From Neodontobutis hainanensis (Eukaryota > Chordata > Actinopteri > Gobiiformes > Odontobutidae), in NCBI GenBank assembly GCA_024349245.1, contig JALDNG010000407.1:226421-290420 (forward strand): a stretch of 64,000 bases of DNA, written 5' to 3'. A program made the translations under genes and the position numbers. Below the pieces are notes generated by a model. It had not been told where the DNA came from and searched no databases. It saw nothing but the letters and a program-made list of their open reading frames with translations. This document shows, in pieces, positions 47,912 through 59,166 of the stretch. Within the stretch, counting starts at the first letter, position 1. Each line of letters starts with the position of its first letter.

Positions 47912-50020
47912 TTAGTGCTGAATAATTGAAGAAATAGGACCTTTTGTTTGTAATTCTCGTAAATATTCGTCGATAACTTTCTGCCTTTCATCAGGAAATT
48001 GGTCGAGAGCAATATATCTGCCATCCATTCTTAGGGTTTCATACATTTCATTATACAGTGACGGTATCAATTTCGCTTTTGATAAAAATCTGTGATCAAT
48101 AGATTTCGTTTCTGATAATAAGGTTTTTAAATCTTTAACAGCGTTTTGGTGTAACTTTTCAATGAAATTTAAAAATTGATTCTTGCAAACTCGCTCATTC
48201 TTTGAGTAGTTCACACATCTTTTTTCATTTCTTATAATCGGGTAGATATCATCCCATCTAGATGATATATCACACCCAACTGTACGCAATAAATCATGGA
48301 AAGATTCAACAATTTTTTCATTTAATTTATCTAAATGTTGATCAAATAAATCTAAATATTGATCACGACGAAGATTTTTCGCACATTCATCCCACCTAAA
48401 ATCTTTTCTTAGGATTTGTTTGGCCTCATGCCAAGAAATTTGGGGGTCTGTTATCAAATCTGATACCAATATGTTGAATGTTTGGCTCGCTTGTTGTCTT
48501 TTTAAAGTTTCCTTTTCCTTTATCTTTGCATGATCGGAACGGAGTTGTTCAGATTTCACATGTTTCTCTCTTTCGCGCATGCTCGATTTTTCGCGCTCTA
48601 ACTTCGCTTTTTCCAATTCCTTTAATTTCTCTGATTCAACTTTTTTTTCGATAAATTCATCGAAATATTTTTCCAGTTTATCAATATCAGTAATTTTTTG
48701 AAACTGTTCGTCACTTAAAAGTAGCCTCTTGATTCTTCTCCATGGCGTATGAGCATCTACTTGAGGCAGTTTAGAAAGAATATTAAACAAGTCTTTCTTT
48801 TCATTATCCTCAGTTTCATTGCATTGATAATTATCTGAAACTTTTTTGTTTAATTCAAGCATGAATTCATGGAACAATTGCTCTCTTTCCTTTTCTTTTG
48901 GGATAATTTTGAATCTACTGTCCGTAGAATACTTCATTAAAATGTCGGTATAGCTCATTTTTGATGATTTAACCACGCTTTTAGAATTGTTAAACTGGTC
49001 GTATCTATGTTTAATTTCATTTAATTTTTCTTGTTTTTCATTCTCGAGCCTTTTTGATAAATTCATTGAAAACAAGTTTTCGGTCTTTATTTGGTAACAA
49101 ATCGAATCTGTGATCTCCTTCAAGTTTAATTAATTCCGATTCATAGGTTGAAAAAGCAGACGCTTTTTTTCAACTAATAATTCTTCAAATAGTTCAACTC
49201 GTTTATCATATGGTAATTTTGAATCATATACCTTCCGCATTTTTTCTTCACTTTTATAATTTGTAATATCATAAGGTTTTTGAGTATATGTGGGATATTC
49301 ATTCGCTTCATGACCCGCCGAAACTTTAGATGGAACGCTTAAATTTTTTATATTGGTTGAACTTTGGGGAGGTTTCAAATATTTCTTTTTTTGTTCGAAA
49401 TTCTGTAGAATAGTATCGACCGTTATATTGTCTTCGAGTTCGTTTGGTTTATTCCATGTTGAGTCGCCAGTGGAGTGATTATAGTAAAAACAATCACCTT
49501 GACTAGTCATAACAAGATACCAAGAGAATCCATAAATAGGTTCCGCAACCACTGGACGATTTTTATCAGTCTCCCCTTCCAAATCGTCTGCGTCTGATTT
49601 TATTTTAGCAGCAACGGGCATTTCCCATGACGTTTTAAACGTTTTAGAATGTGAATAATAAATCTGGTCATTATTAAGTTTATGTGAAACCCAATCAGTT
49701 CCTGAAATTGGCGTTGACTCTACGATGTTCGATATATGTATATTGTCGATAGGTTCTTCACATCCATAACCATAATCTGTGCTGACTAATTTCGAGAAGT
49801 TTTCGCTTCTTATAGATGTGGATGGATAAGACTGAACGTAACCTACTTCTGTTAAATCTTCTGGTTTATCCCATGTAGCTTCTCGTGTCCGAATATTATA
49901 AAAATAAATCCCATCATCACATATCGCCTCATTCCAATATTCGCCGTTTTTATCAAAGTAGTATTTAGACTGAAAATTCTGCGGCGTGGAAACATTTAGC
50001 TCCATCATTTTTCCGAGCAT
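47912..50020 (-). CDS. TCERG1: transcription elongation regulator 1 (CA150), three WW and multiple FF domains, frame-broken at FF1
   Basis: TCERG1 binds the phosphorylated RNA polymerase II tail through FF domains and splicing factors through WW domains. From the start at 50020, WW1 is seen as EYWNEAICDDGIYFYNIRTR, WW2 as TDWVSHKLNNDQIYYSHSKT and WW3 as FSWYLVMTSQGDCFYYNHST, each ending in the second conserved Trp and Pro. From about 49120 down, FF-type helices follow, for example SYTDILMKYSTDSRFKII, SWHEAKQILRKDFRWDECAK and YNEMYETLRMDGRYIALDQF, with a charged coiled-coil linker as in animal TCERG1. FF1 (STYESELIKL, GDHRFDLLPNKDRKLVFNEF) is in another frame: a -1 step at the seven-A run near 49164-49170 and a +1 step near 49045 are needed. 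The gene has no introns. It is about 710 residues, shorter than human because the Gln/Ala-rich N-terminus is missing. Confidence 0.93.
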
Positions 50021-51539
50021 TTGCGCCGAACTAGTTTTAATATTTGTAATTTTTTTACATTTGACAATTTTTACAAATTAACGAGGCTGGTATCATCGGC
50101 ATCCGACTCTACCTATAAATAGCTTTGGCCATATTCTTATAAAATTATTTCCAAATATACTTTTAAGTTTCAAAAAGTTTTAGTCAACCTTTAAACTATT
50201 TTGCGTTACACAGACCCCATAAATAGTCAAGCTTTAAAATTATAAAAATACGCGGATCAGAGATAAAGAAATATCTGAAAAATAACTTATTTTTAAAATT
50301 ATCATTTTATGCGTGCGCGCATAGTTGTAAACATTAATTACAATTGGTTTCGCAATTTTGAGTTATTTATCAAGTATCCATAGATATAGCAATATGAAAT
50401 ATTTTCATATTTTAATGGCGCTTTATCCGTGAATATTCTTTAGTGTAGCTAATCGTCATTTATAGTTAGACCCATAATGTATTTTCAAAGACACTTAGCA
50501 ATTGAAGGATACTGTAATATTTGTGTTACAAAACATGAATAAAGTAAATCCCAAAAAATTTTGCTTTTAAAGATTCTTAAATTAAAAAAATACTTTTAAG
50601 CTAATCTTTCCTTTTCAGCTAGCGAACGTAAAAATGGATATAATTGTTGATGGAAACATATATATTGTTTATATAAGGCAAAAAGATTCATAAAATATAT
50701 CCGTTAAAACTATCAATGTACTACCGCGATTTTTCTTTAAATTATTTTCTAGAAGCTTTATAGATGATTGCGCAGTCTCATCAAATTCACTCTTTTCCAA
50801 ATTTACAAATATATATTAAATAGAAAATTTTGATTCATAATGATGTTTTTTACGAACATTATATAGTTATGCTTCTTTAGAATTTTTAACTTCAGATGAA
50901 ATGATATGCGTTACTTAAACCGTTTATCAAGTTATTATTCAATGTTGTAATTAGCGATTCTTCATGATCAGTGTTCAAGTGCAGGGAAACATACAGTTGT
51001 TTAAATTTCTTGAAATGAGTAATATCTTATTCATGGAAGAATAGTATCCACAAAATGTTCATATTCTACTTAACTGGTGTGAATTCGTTTTAAATCAAAA
51101 TTTACATAAATACATACATTAAACTTTCTTGTTTCATTGAAGAAAATTCAGTCATAATTTTATTACAACAATATATAAGTTATAACTCTCAACTATTATA
51201 AGTAGTAACATTTAAAATAGTTTTTATAATTAAATACCAAATACATATTTGTCAATCTAAACCTAATCAATATTTAACACATTTTAAATTTACGAGCGCT
51301 CATTAATAATTTGTATTGCGCGTGTGTTTGTTTTTTTAACCTAACAATATTGTAAAATTTTATGATGAAAAGTTAAAAATAAGGTATACTATTTTCCGTA
51401 CAGACAAAATATGAATTATTAATATTCCTCAATTTAGGTAATGTTAACTCACTGTAATAGAATAAAAAATATCAAAGTTAGAGGAATTTATTTAATATTT
51501 ACAAAATGATTTTTATGTTTCTGGAAAAATGTTTTTCAA
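50021..51539. other. upstream region of TCERG1 and spacer
   Basis: Non-coding as far as I can see. The TCERG1 promoter must lie just above 50020; no motif can be chosen with confidence in such AT-rich DNA. Confidence 0.35.
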
Positions 51540-51755
51540 TCAGTAATATTTAAATTTATTTGGTTTACATGAACTCACTGCCACCAGATTTATACTTGTT
51601 AGATTTTTTACTTTTTTATGCTCCGCGTCCGATAGGGCTCTTTTCCATGGAGGTTTGGAATTAGGTAACTTGAGATTTTTCACACAATAACTCATACTTA
51701 ATTCTTTGTCAAACAGAGAATCATTATCTTTGCGGGCACTGATGATTTGAGAATC
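51540..51755 (-). CDS. terminal exon of an unidentified gene
   Basis: Seventy-two codons (including the stop) open on the minus strand, with strongly protein-like content: DSQIISARKDNDSLFDKELS, SYCVKNLKLPNSKPPWKRAL, SDAEHKKVKNLTSINLVAVS, ending FKYY-stop. No ATG opens it and the likely acceptor is either before 51755 or at 51736 (ATCAG). The exon cluster at 52140-52404 on the same strand may be upstream in the same gene. Family unknown. Confidence 0.45.
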   Translation of the reverse strand, partial: DSQIISARKDNDSLFDKELSMSYCVKNLKLPNSKPPWKRALSDAEHKKVKNLTSINLVAVSSCKPNKFKYY

Positions 51756-52139
51756 GTTTTATGTTTTATCCAAAAAATTATTTTAAAGAGAAATTAACCA
51801 TTCTTTTCTGAATTTTTAAATATCACATTCACATCATTGTTACTGTTTTAAGGGCTTTTTATTGATCGAATTTTATATACGCGTTAAATAAATCCGTAAT
51901 TATCACATGTAAAACCCCGCAGATTAAATTTAATGCCAAAGTTTAAGAAAAAGGCAATAATTAAGCATTTTATGGGCTAAATAGTATTTAAATTCTTCTT
52001 GATATTATTTTTCATAAAATGTAAATATTGGTTCTTATTTTTGGGGTTAAATATCATAAAATATATCGATCTTTTTATCATATGAATGAATAAAATTACT
52101 TTATTTTGAATCACTTCCATAAAACAAAGGCCATAAAAA

Positions 52140-52404
52140 TTAGTTACGTGCAGAAGATATTGAAAAAAACGTGAAGTTAATACTGAGAAAAATGAATAAG
52201 CTTATTAAAGTATCTTCATGACCATCTTCTATGTTAGAGTAAAATGACAGACTTTCTCCAGATTTTGACCATCGTATATAGATCAAATAAACAACATCCT
52301 ATGATGTTATACTTAAAAATATAGATCCTAGGCGTATCAAGTATTGCCAATAAAGCTCAAGTTTAAATTATCTCACGTAGCTGAATATTCTTTGGAATGA
52401 AAAG
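52140..52404 (-). CDS. exon cluster, unidentified
   Basis: Reading the minus strand, FSFQRIFSY ends at a GTGAGA donor. A 21-nt intron leads to LYWQYLIRLGSIFL, then after an unresolved stop comes DVVYLIYIRWSKSGESLSFY then SNIEDGHEDTLISLFIF. The last part stays open to a TAA at 52140, but a GTATTA donor inside it could link to 51755. The model is incomplete; two good coding blocks and one clean tiny intron are the support. Confidence 0.35.
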
Positions 52405-53752
52405 CTCTATAGATTAAAAATTATTAATTAGTTTTTATTTAACACTGAATTTTCGTTAAATTTATTATAAAAACCGATATTTCGAGAATTTTGTTAATTA
52501 TTAAAATGGAGTATGATTAAATTTGTCGCGTCTGCGCAATTTAAAACCAGAAAAATTATAACTTATAATTATCGTGTTTTTTTATCTAGTTTTATGTTAT
52601 ATGCCCTGTTTATACCGCCAAAATAGTATATGTGAGATGAGATGAAAAAATTACGATTTACATCTGTTAAATCTTTCTGATGTATTATTTTCTTTAAAAT
52701 GATTTCTTGTGATTTTTTCTTAAATTAAATGTCAACATAGTTTTCAATATTATATTAATCTACGTCAGTTTTACATTATCACTCTTTCCTCATGAATGAA
52801 TTACTGTTGGGTGTCACTGGAAGCTGATGTGAAAAACTTCTCATCAAAAATAACACTGCAAATTGTAATAAAAATTTTGGCAGTACTTCTTACCGAATGA
52901 AAAATATTTGGCCACCGATACTTAAAATAGATTTTCGATACTTTCAAACTGCAAAACTTTCAGATTCAATTGGCATGCGCGTATAAAGTTGAGTAAATCG
53001 ACTTGAATACACTCAACCAACTTCTAGAATATGTTCATTTATTTAACTTGAACCTAATAACTGTCTTTAAAACAATTTTAAATTTGAAGAACCGCGTAAA
53101 ACGTAACTTTTGAGAACTAATAAAACAGGCTATCATAGTTTGGTGTTGATTGAGAAAGCCACAAACTTAAAGATACATGTTGCCTTTATTAACTTTTTAT
53201 TTTTGCATTGGCTGAAAATATATATTTTTAAAATATGCAAGGTTCACGTGAATAAACATTTATTCACTCATCTATGTTAAAAAATTGAATCATAAATTCG
53301 CATGTTTTCTACGTTAAAAATTCAAAATGTCAGGATGATACCGATGAGTTGAAGATAAAATTTTTTCATTCATAATAATCGAAGAATTTATTAATTATAG
53401 AAATTTCCATATTTTTAAATCACTTTATTTTGGTTTCAACGATAAGGGTAGAGGAATTTAAACTAATTGGTAAGTTATTTAGTGTTTTAGCTTTAACCAC
53501 GTTTACCTAAAACGACGAATTATTGAGTTCTCTTGATTTAAATAAAAAGTAACTTTATCTATTTACTTATGCGCGAGCGGATGTTATTCAATTCGTCCAA
53601 CAAAAACATCAACGTTCCTATCCAAGAAATACGAATCAAAATTAAACACAAAATTCACATTTGATAAAACACTATTTTAATGGTTTAAACAAGATAATAT
53701 TAAATTCATATGGGATAAAAATTCTATTACTATCTGTTTTTCTTATATAAAA
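52405..53752. other. AT-rich spacer
   Basis: No coding-like segment noticed on either strand. Confidence 0.35.
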
Positions 53753-54025
53753 ATGACAAGGAAATCTTTTTTCGAATCGCCGGTTGCTGAATGGCGGGCG
53801 GGATAAGATCAGTTTCAGTTTCTATTTTGTGTTTGGAAATACATAATAGTAATTAAACGCCGTCAATCTAAAATCTTAACAAATAAATTTTTCACGATTA
53901 AAAACACTTTCGTTCACAGAAATATTGATCCATCTTCAATGAAGCACATCTTAAATCGAAACAGACAAAAGAATAATGTTAAAATTGAACCTTTTCCTAC
54001 TATTTCCAGACTTAACGTTGTTTAA
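53753..54025 (+). CDS. small three-exon gene, unidentified
   Basis: Exons are 53753-53782 (MTRKSFFESP), 53808-53830 (ISFSFYFV across the junction) and 53920-54025 (NIDPSSMKHILNRNRQKNNV, KIEPFPTISRLNVV, TAA). The first intron is 25 nt, the second 89 nt with a good TTCACAG acceptor; phases agree (0, 2). The product is about 52 residues, basic in the middle. Exon 3 is the most convincing part. An alternative is that the gene continues through a GTTGTT donor near 54017. Not recognised. Confidence 0.42.
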
Positions 54026-54550
54026 TGATCGCGTGAGTATATAATTAAAAAATAAAGTACTTTTTTCATAAATAGACGAAAAATAATTAAGATTTTTACT
54101 TCTTTTAAAAAATTACTATCTTTTTAATCTGAATACATTACCTGTTTAACAACTAGGAAAATATTGTGAAACTATATCGCGAATCTCGGTTTATGTGATT
54201 TAAATTAACAAATATCATGGTTGATTGGCTAACATAACTAAATTTCTGCAAATAACTCAACTTTTTATGACTTTGAACATGATGAACTAAAGTAGTTTTA
54301 AAAATTATATTTCTAAAGGAACTTAACTTTATAATATCGAAAATTTAACTAGGCAAAAATGAGTTTCCTATGAAGCCTTTGTACTTCATAACGTAAAACT
54401 TACCTGAAAGGAAAATATAAAAATAGTGACCTAAAATCAGTTTGTCTCAAAAATTCAAAATTTATTTTTGAGTTATTTATGGATATAACCGCAGTAAGCC
54501 TGAAAAATATAATTCTAATTTTCTCATTCAAATGTCTGTATAAATTGCAG

Positions 54551-54761
54551 ATATTTCCAAAGTTATGGCAGAATACAAAGTGTGGGAGTAATCACAAGAG
54601 ATCAACCAATTTTTAATTTTTTCCGGTTGGAAAATATACAATTTGTTCATGCTTTAACTGTTAACAAAGCGAAGTTGTACGAAAAGCGACGAATTGTACT
54701 AGAAAAATTTGCAACAACATATTACAAATGTATGAATCTAATAACGTATGGCATTTTTTAA
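54551..54761 (+). CDS. small gene with 21-nt intron, unidentified (5' end uncertain)
   Basis: After a TTGCAG acceptor, exon 54551-54579 reads ISKVMAEYK. A 21-nt intron (GTGTGG...GAG) leads to INQFLIFSGWKIYN, then, with one extra base in the TTT run near 54644, FVHALTVNKAKLYEKRRIVL and EKFATTYYKCMNLITYGIF-stop. An ATG inside exon 1 (MAEYK) could be the start. The pattern is a hydrophobic or aromatic segment followed by a basic amphipathic helix. A further coding-like scrap (ELTRLKLLQRK) follows an ACAG at about 54982. Not recognised. Confidence 0.42.
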
Positions 54762-55474
54762 TGATTGCTCATGCTTTATTAAACGTATTTAAAAATTTAG
54801 TTAAATTTGAGTTAAATGTAACATTTCTAACTACATCTCAACAAAAACGATTCAAATATTATTTCAACACAATGCTTATATTTTAGTATCCTTACCAATT
54901 AAAAATTCGCACGTTAGTTTAAGAATCATGTATTAGGTTGAAGCATATTTGAAATGTAAAAGAACAAAATCTATAAAAACAGAATTGACGAGATTAAAAT
55001 TACTGCAGAGAAAATAATTTGAAGAATTCAGCATCCAACAAGAGTAAATTCATACAAAACTTTTATTCGCAGAGGTAAATGAAAAATTTTTATAAGTTTA
55101 AATGCGATCAAAAGATAAAAATTTACAGAGGGTATGTAACTTATAGAAATGAGAACCTGAGTTTTTCTATAAAATTTACGTTGAGTTTGTTGAGAGAAAT
55201 AATTTACTCGAGTAGACAAAGAGTGTATGAGTATTTTACAAATACAATATTTTAAATATTTCAAATTTAATAAGCCACCTTTGTTTCAGAACTGAACACG
55301 AACACTTAAAGATTGCTAAAAAATGAATCATAACGAATATCCGCGAGTCTTATTATTAAAAACATAACGTATTACCATTTAAGCCATGTAATCAATGATA
55401 ACACTAAAAGGATAGGAAAAAACTCCTTAAAATGAATGAGCTCACATCAAAATTTGTTCAGAAAAATTAAAAAA

Positions 55475-56621
55475 TCATACAAGTTGGCATATTGAATCAT
55501 ATGGCAATGTTTGAGTTTTATTTGAAAATATCAGAGTAGCAAGATTATTCTTCGAGTCTCTTCCAATAATTTTTGCAACATTTCCCTGATGTTTACCCAA
55601 CACTATCATAACAGTGGACCCAGTTTCTTTTGGAACAATCGTTTCTAACGACCTATAGCTTATATTTTTAACTTTTTGATTGTCGTCGGTGATAATATCA
55701 CATCTCTGTTCAAACACTTTTTGACGACGCCCTTCGTATTGAATAATTTCCCATCATGAATGGCTCGATCGATAATTCTCACTCGTAACTTTGGAAAAAG
55801 CCAACAGTCTGGATCAGAATGCTCTTTATTCTCGATAATTTTGTAATCCATTTGATTGAGAATGATAATCTGTAACTACAAAAGAAAAATACATCGTCCG
55901 ATTTTTCAATTCTGACTTTTCCAGTTTTTAAATTATTGTCAATTGATATAACCTGAATAAAAAAATTTTTCCCACAGTTCCAATTTTTCCGTTATACTTT
56001 CCTCTTATGATCCTTGCTTTAGGGCCGGCTGTTGATCAAGTGGTTGATACTTTGGACGGGAGCGCGCTCATGAATTCCCTTATAATGGCGAACTTTTCCA
56101 TCTACTCCATATATTGGATTACGAAAATGACTTGTTTTTCTTTTAAGAGAAATGAATACTTTTTTAAGGTTTGATTTAGTCTGAAGGTAGTCTAGCTTTG
56201 ACTCTGCTCCGAGCCCAAGTCGATCTGGCCTTCGTATATATTCGATCGGTTGGGATAACCAAAATAAACATAAAAATTACCCCTTTTTGTTTAGTCCTAT
56301 TGATTGTCCTTCCATCCATCCCATACTCTTAAGCAGAGAAACCCCGAAATCGTGTACAGGATTACATCGATATTCATTTATGTCTGGCTAATTATATGTA
56401 AAGTTGATACCTCTCTTGGTCGATTTTTAAGATCTGCTCTAATACTATCTCCAATTAAAGGTTTTTCGTTATCGTTTTTGTAGTTCAACGATTTCTTTTC
56501 TTCAAATTCACTTATATATGTTTTGTCATCCTTTTCTTCTTCGACATCAAGAAAAACGTTGATTTTTCTTTATATTAATTTTTTACACAAACTTGATTGG
56601 ATTACTTTTCTTATTATTCAT
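55475..56621 (-). CDS. GPKOW: G-patch and KOW-motif splicing factor (GPKOW/Spp2), seven exons with six introns of 21-25 nt
   Basis: GPKOW (Spp2/MOS2) binds and activates the spliceosomal helicase DHX16/Prp2. Exons: 56621-56593, 56567-56411, 56387-56281, 56259-56051, 56028-55976, 55952-55893 and 55869-55475; all phases agree. After a charged N-terminus (DVEEEKDDKTYISEFEEKK) comes the family block PVHDFGVSLLKSMGWMEGQS, then PIEYIRRPDRLGLGAESK, the helicase-binding G-patch. KOW1 reads GPKARIIRGKYNGKIGT and KOW2 CWLFPKLRVRIIDRAIHDGK ... VPKETGSTVMIVLGKHQGN. The end, YDSICQLV, matches the human end YDAICQYM. About 336 residues. One base is missing in the A run near 55704, and the third intron ends in TTTTG where TTTTAG is expected. 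The gene is divergently placed from nothing nearby; it lies on the same strand as TCERG1. Confidence 0.9.
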
Positions 56622-58350
56622 TTTTCAAATTTGGCCATTTTAAACGCGCATGACAAATTATCTAAATGCAAAGCGTTTGCGTGTATGTTCATTTGAAGAA
56701 ATGAATAATAATTCACTCTGAGCAATACCAAATTATTGTTTTCTGTATCAGTTACCTCCCAGAATTGAGATATAGCATTTTTGGTATTTGCATTTGAAAA
56801 CCATTAAAATTTTATTCTCTGCTCATAATTACTTATCGCCATTTCCCATGACCAAAAATTATGTTTATTGTAATTATTCTTTGATAATTATTTAAAACCA
56901 TTAAACTTAAGATTCAGAAAATCTTCAAAGTAATTATAAATTTGAACGAAAATACCTATCAAGGAAAAATTCTGGTTGGTGTTAATTTTTCATAATTGTA
57001 AAAATATTAACATGCGCAGATTTTTTTCAGTTTTACACAAATTAGTCTTCAAAAAATTGCATATTATTTATGTAAATCATATAAAACACAGCTTTGGTCA
57101 ATTTATACCAAATACCACGTACGTAAGATTTGAAACTAGTCTAATCCAATAAAACGATGAAAATCTTTTGTATACTCGAACTGTTGATTTATTTTTCTAT
57201 TTTTGAGACAAAAATGATTTAAAAATACGAGTTCTGTGATTAATATTCCATGAGTCTGAAAACTATAGAACAACTCTTTTGCATTCTTTCATGAAAATTT
57301 CCAAACAAAAATATTACGTTCAAAATTTTGACATTCTCTTTGAAAAAGGACAAAATCTGTTCAGGAAAAGCTATGTTGTGGTTAAGCTTTAGATTTATTT
57401 CCACCATATAAGTTTCAGTGGTGTTTATCTGGCCAGTCAGCAATGATATATAATTCCATATTACTACGTTCATTGAATTTGTTTCGATATCGCATCGCCT
57501 ATTAGAGGAAATTTATTTTAATGACTTGCCAACAGATAGAAAAATAAGGAAGCAACTTAAGAAAAAATTATATCTCAGTATTTTTATAAACCTATAATAT
57601 TACCATTTGAAAATGATTTCTTTCTACTTACATTCGATTTTCATAATAATTTCAACAGTTAAAAACGATTAAAATCTTTCAAAATCATAATTTGTTTAAA
57701 TTTATATCATGATCAAAAAGTGAACTGACAAAAAATAGTATGCGTGTATGGACATTTTAGCAATTTAATTAGCGCGCAAACGCAATAGTATATGTTTTGC
57801 CATTACGTCTGTATAATTATCTGTTTTTAATTTAACATTAACGCTATTTTAATTGAAGGTAATAAATTTCTATTCTTTTTATAAAATTTACGAATATCAA
57901 AATTTAATAAGTCGTGGTCAGCTGTGTTTTTGAGAAAACAAAAAAATCAATTTAATTTAAGATGTAATATCACATAAAACATATCCTTTTTACTACCTCT
58001 CTTAATAATCAACACTTTTTGTTCGTTTCTGTTAGTATAGCTGTCAACAGAAATACTTGAACAATCTCATCACTTTCTCTTGCACGAAAAGTCGAAAATC
58101 CACGACAATTTTCATATTTTTAATTATTTTGATCATACTATATTTGATACATCCATATGATTCTTAGTTATCTTGCTTGAAATATTTTCTATGCAAAATT
58201 TCATTTAAAAATGATCAATTAAATATTAATTAGTCCAAAACTTCATAGTTTCGCAATTTTGCTTTTTCTAAGTTGGTAATCGTTGAAAATAATCTTAGCA
58301 TGGACAAAGACGTCAAAACGTCAAAATGTTATCGAGTATCTTCTTATGAG
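56622..58350. other. spacer upstream of GPKOW
   Basis: No supported gene; the minus frame 57240-57473 has no features. An alternative GPKOW start at 56638 hits a stop after six codons. Confidence 0.35.
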
Positions 58351-59166
58351 TCATTTGATACAACCATCTGTTTTCATGTGATTCTACAAAGCAAGATCGT
58401 GATTTATATTTACGACGCTTGTTAATATCAAAAATCCGAGTTGATATTTTATTTCTTTTATCCATATAGGCTCGTGAGACGTTTCGAGCACGTCCTTGTT
58501 TTCAACTATTTTCACAAAAACGCAGAAAGGAATACTTATAGAAAAGGACTCCGACTCCTCAGTCATGCTAACAAGCATTATACTCGTTTGAGACTTTACT
58601 CCAGTTGAGCGAGAACACGATTCATTCCAATTTATACCAAACTGAAAATAATACTTTTAAAGCCTAATAACATATTTACGAGAAGAAAATTTGAAATATT
58701 TGATAACTTTTCGAATTCAGAGCTCAAATGAAACGAAATCATAATTTAATCTTATCATATTTACATTTCGATTTAGTATTTAGTTTATGATAGTTGCTAT
58801 CTTTTTTTGTAACATAAAAAGCAAAAATGGCGCCAATTCACAAAAACATCAAAACAAGCATGGTAACACATACCATGATTCAACAGTGCATATTTGAACG
58901 TATATTATAATTATTTTCAAGACTCATACCATAACAGCGAATGTATGGGGAAAATGGTTAGTATGACGGCGAAATCCAAAGCACCATTCCACTTTGCTGT
59001 CTAGACCCCTCTTGACTATCCTTTTATCTAAAAATAAAGCGGTTTCTTTGCAATCAACTTATAATCATCGCCTTTGATTGTTACATACTTATATTCGGCC
59101 TAGCCAGAATATATGTGATTTTAAAACTAACAATAAAATATCTCGCGAATCGAACACAGCAGCCAT
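58351..59166 (-). CDS. four-exon gene, unidentified (about 156 residues)
   Basis: Minus-strand exons are 59166-59128 (MAAVFDSRDILLL), 59099-58930, 58641-58414 and 58383-58351. Introns are 28, 288 and 30 nt; each junction is phase 0 with clear AG acceptors. The product reads on as AEYKYVTIKGDDYKLIAKKP, DKRIVKRGLDSKVEWCFGFR, HTFAVM, FGINWNESCSRSTGVKSQTS, SESFSISIPFCVFVKIVENK, DVLETSHEPIWIKEIKYQL and ends NHMKTDGCIK-stop. One T must be added to the run at about 59045. Alternating hydrophobic residues suggest a beta-rich domain. I do not recognise the family. The model runs from ATG to stop and looks complete. Confidence 0.6.

Noticed and set aside
49150..49185. A tiny intron to explain the first TCERG1 frame break
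   Set aside because: The only GT...AG spans available (12 and 25 nt) give the wrong phase or no change; FF1 aligns fully with one added A.
55697..55719. A 23-nt intron (GTCGTC...ACAG) to explain the GPKOW frame break
   Set aside because: It would delete a conserved part of KOW2; a single missing A keeps the alignment to the family.
55870..55892. A 17-nt intron in GPKOW ending at the first TAG
   Set aside because: The 23-nt version ending at the next CAG keeps the same frame and fits the other five introns.
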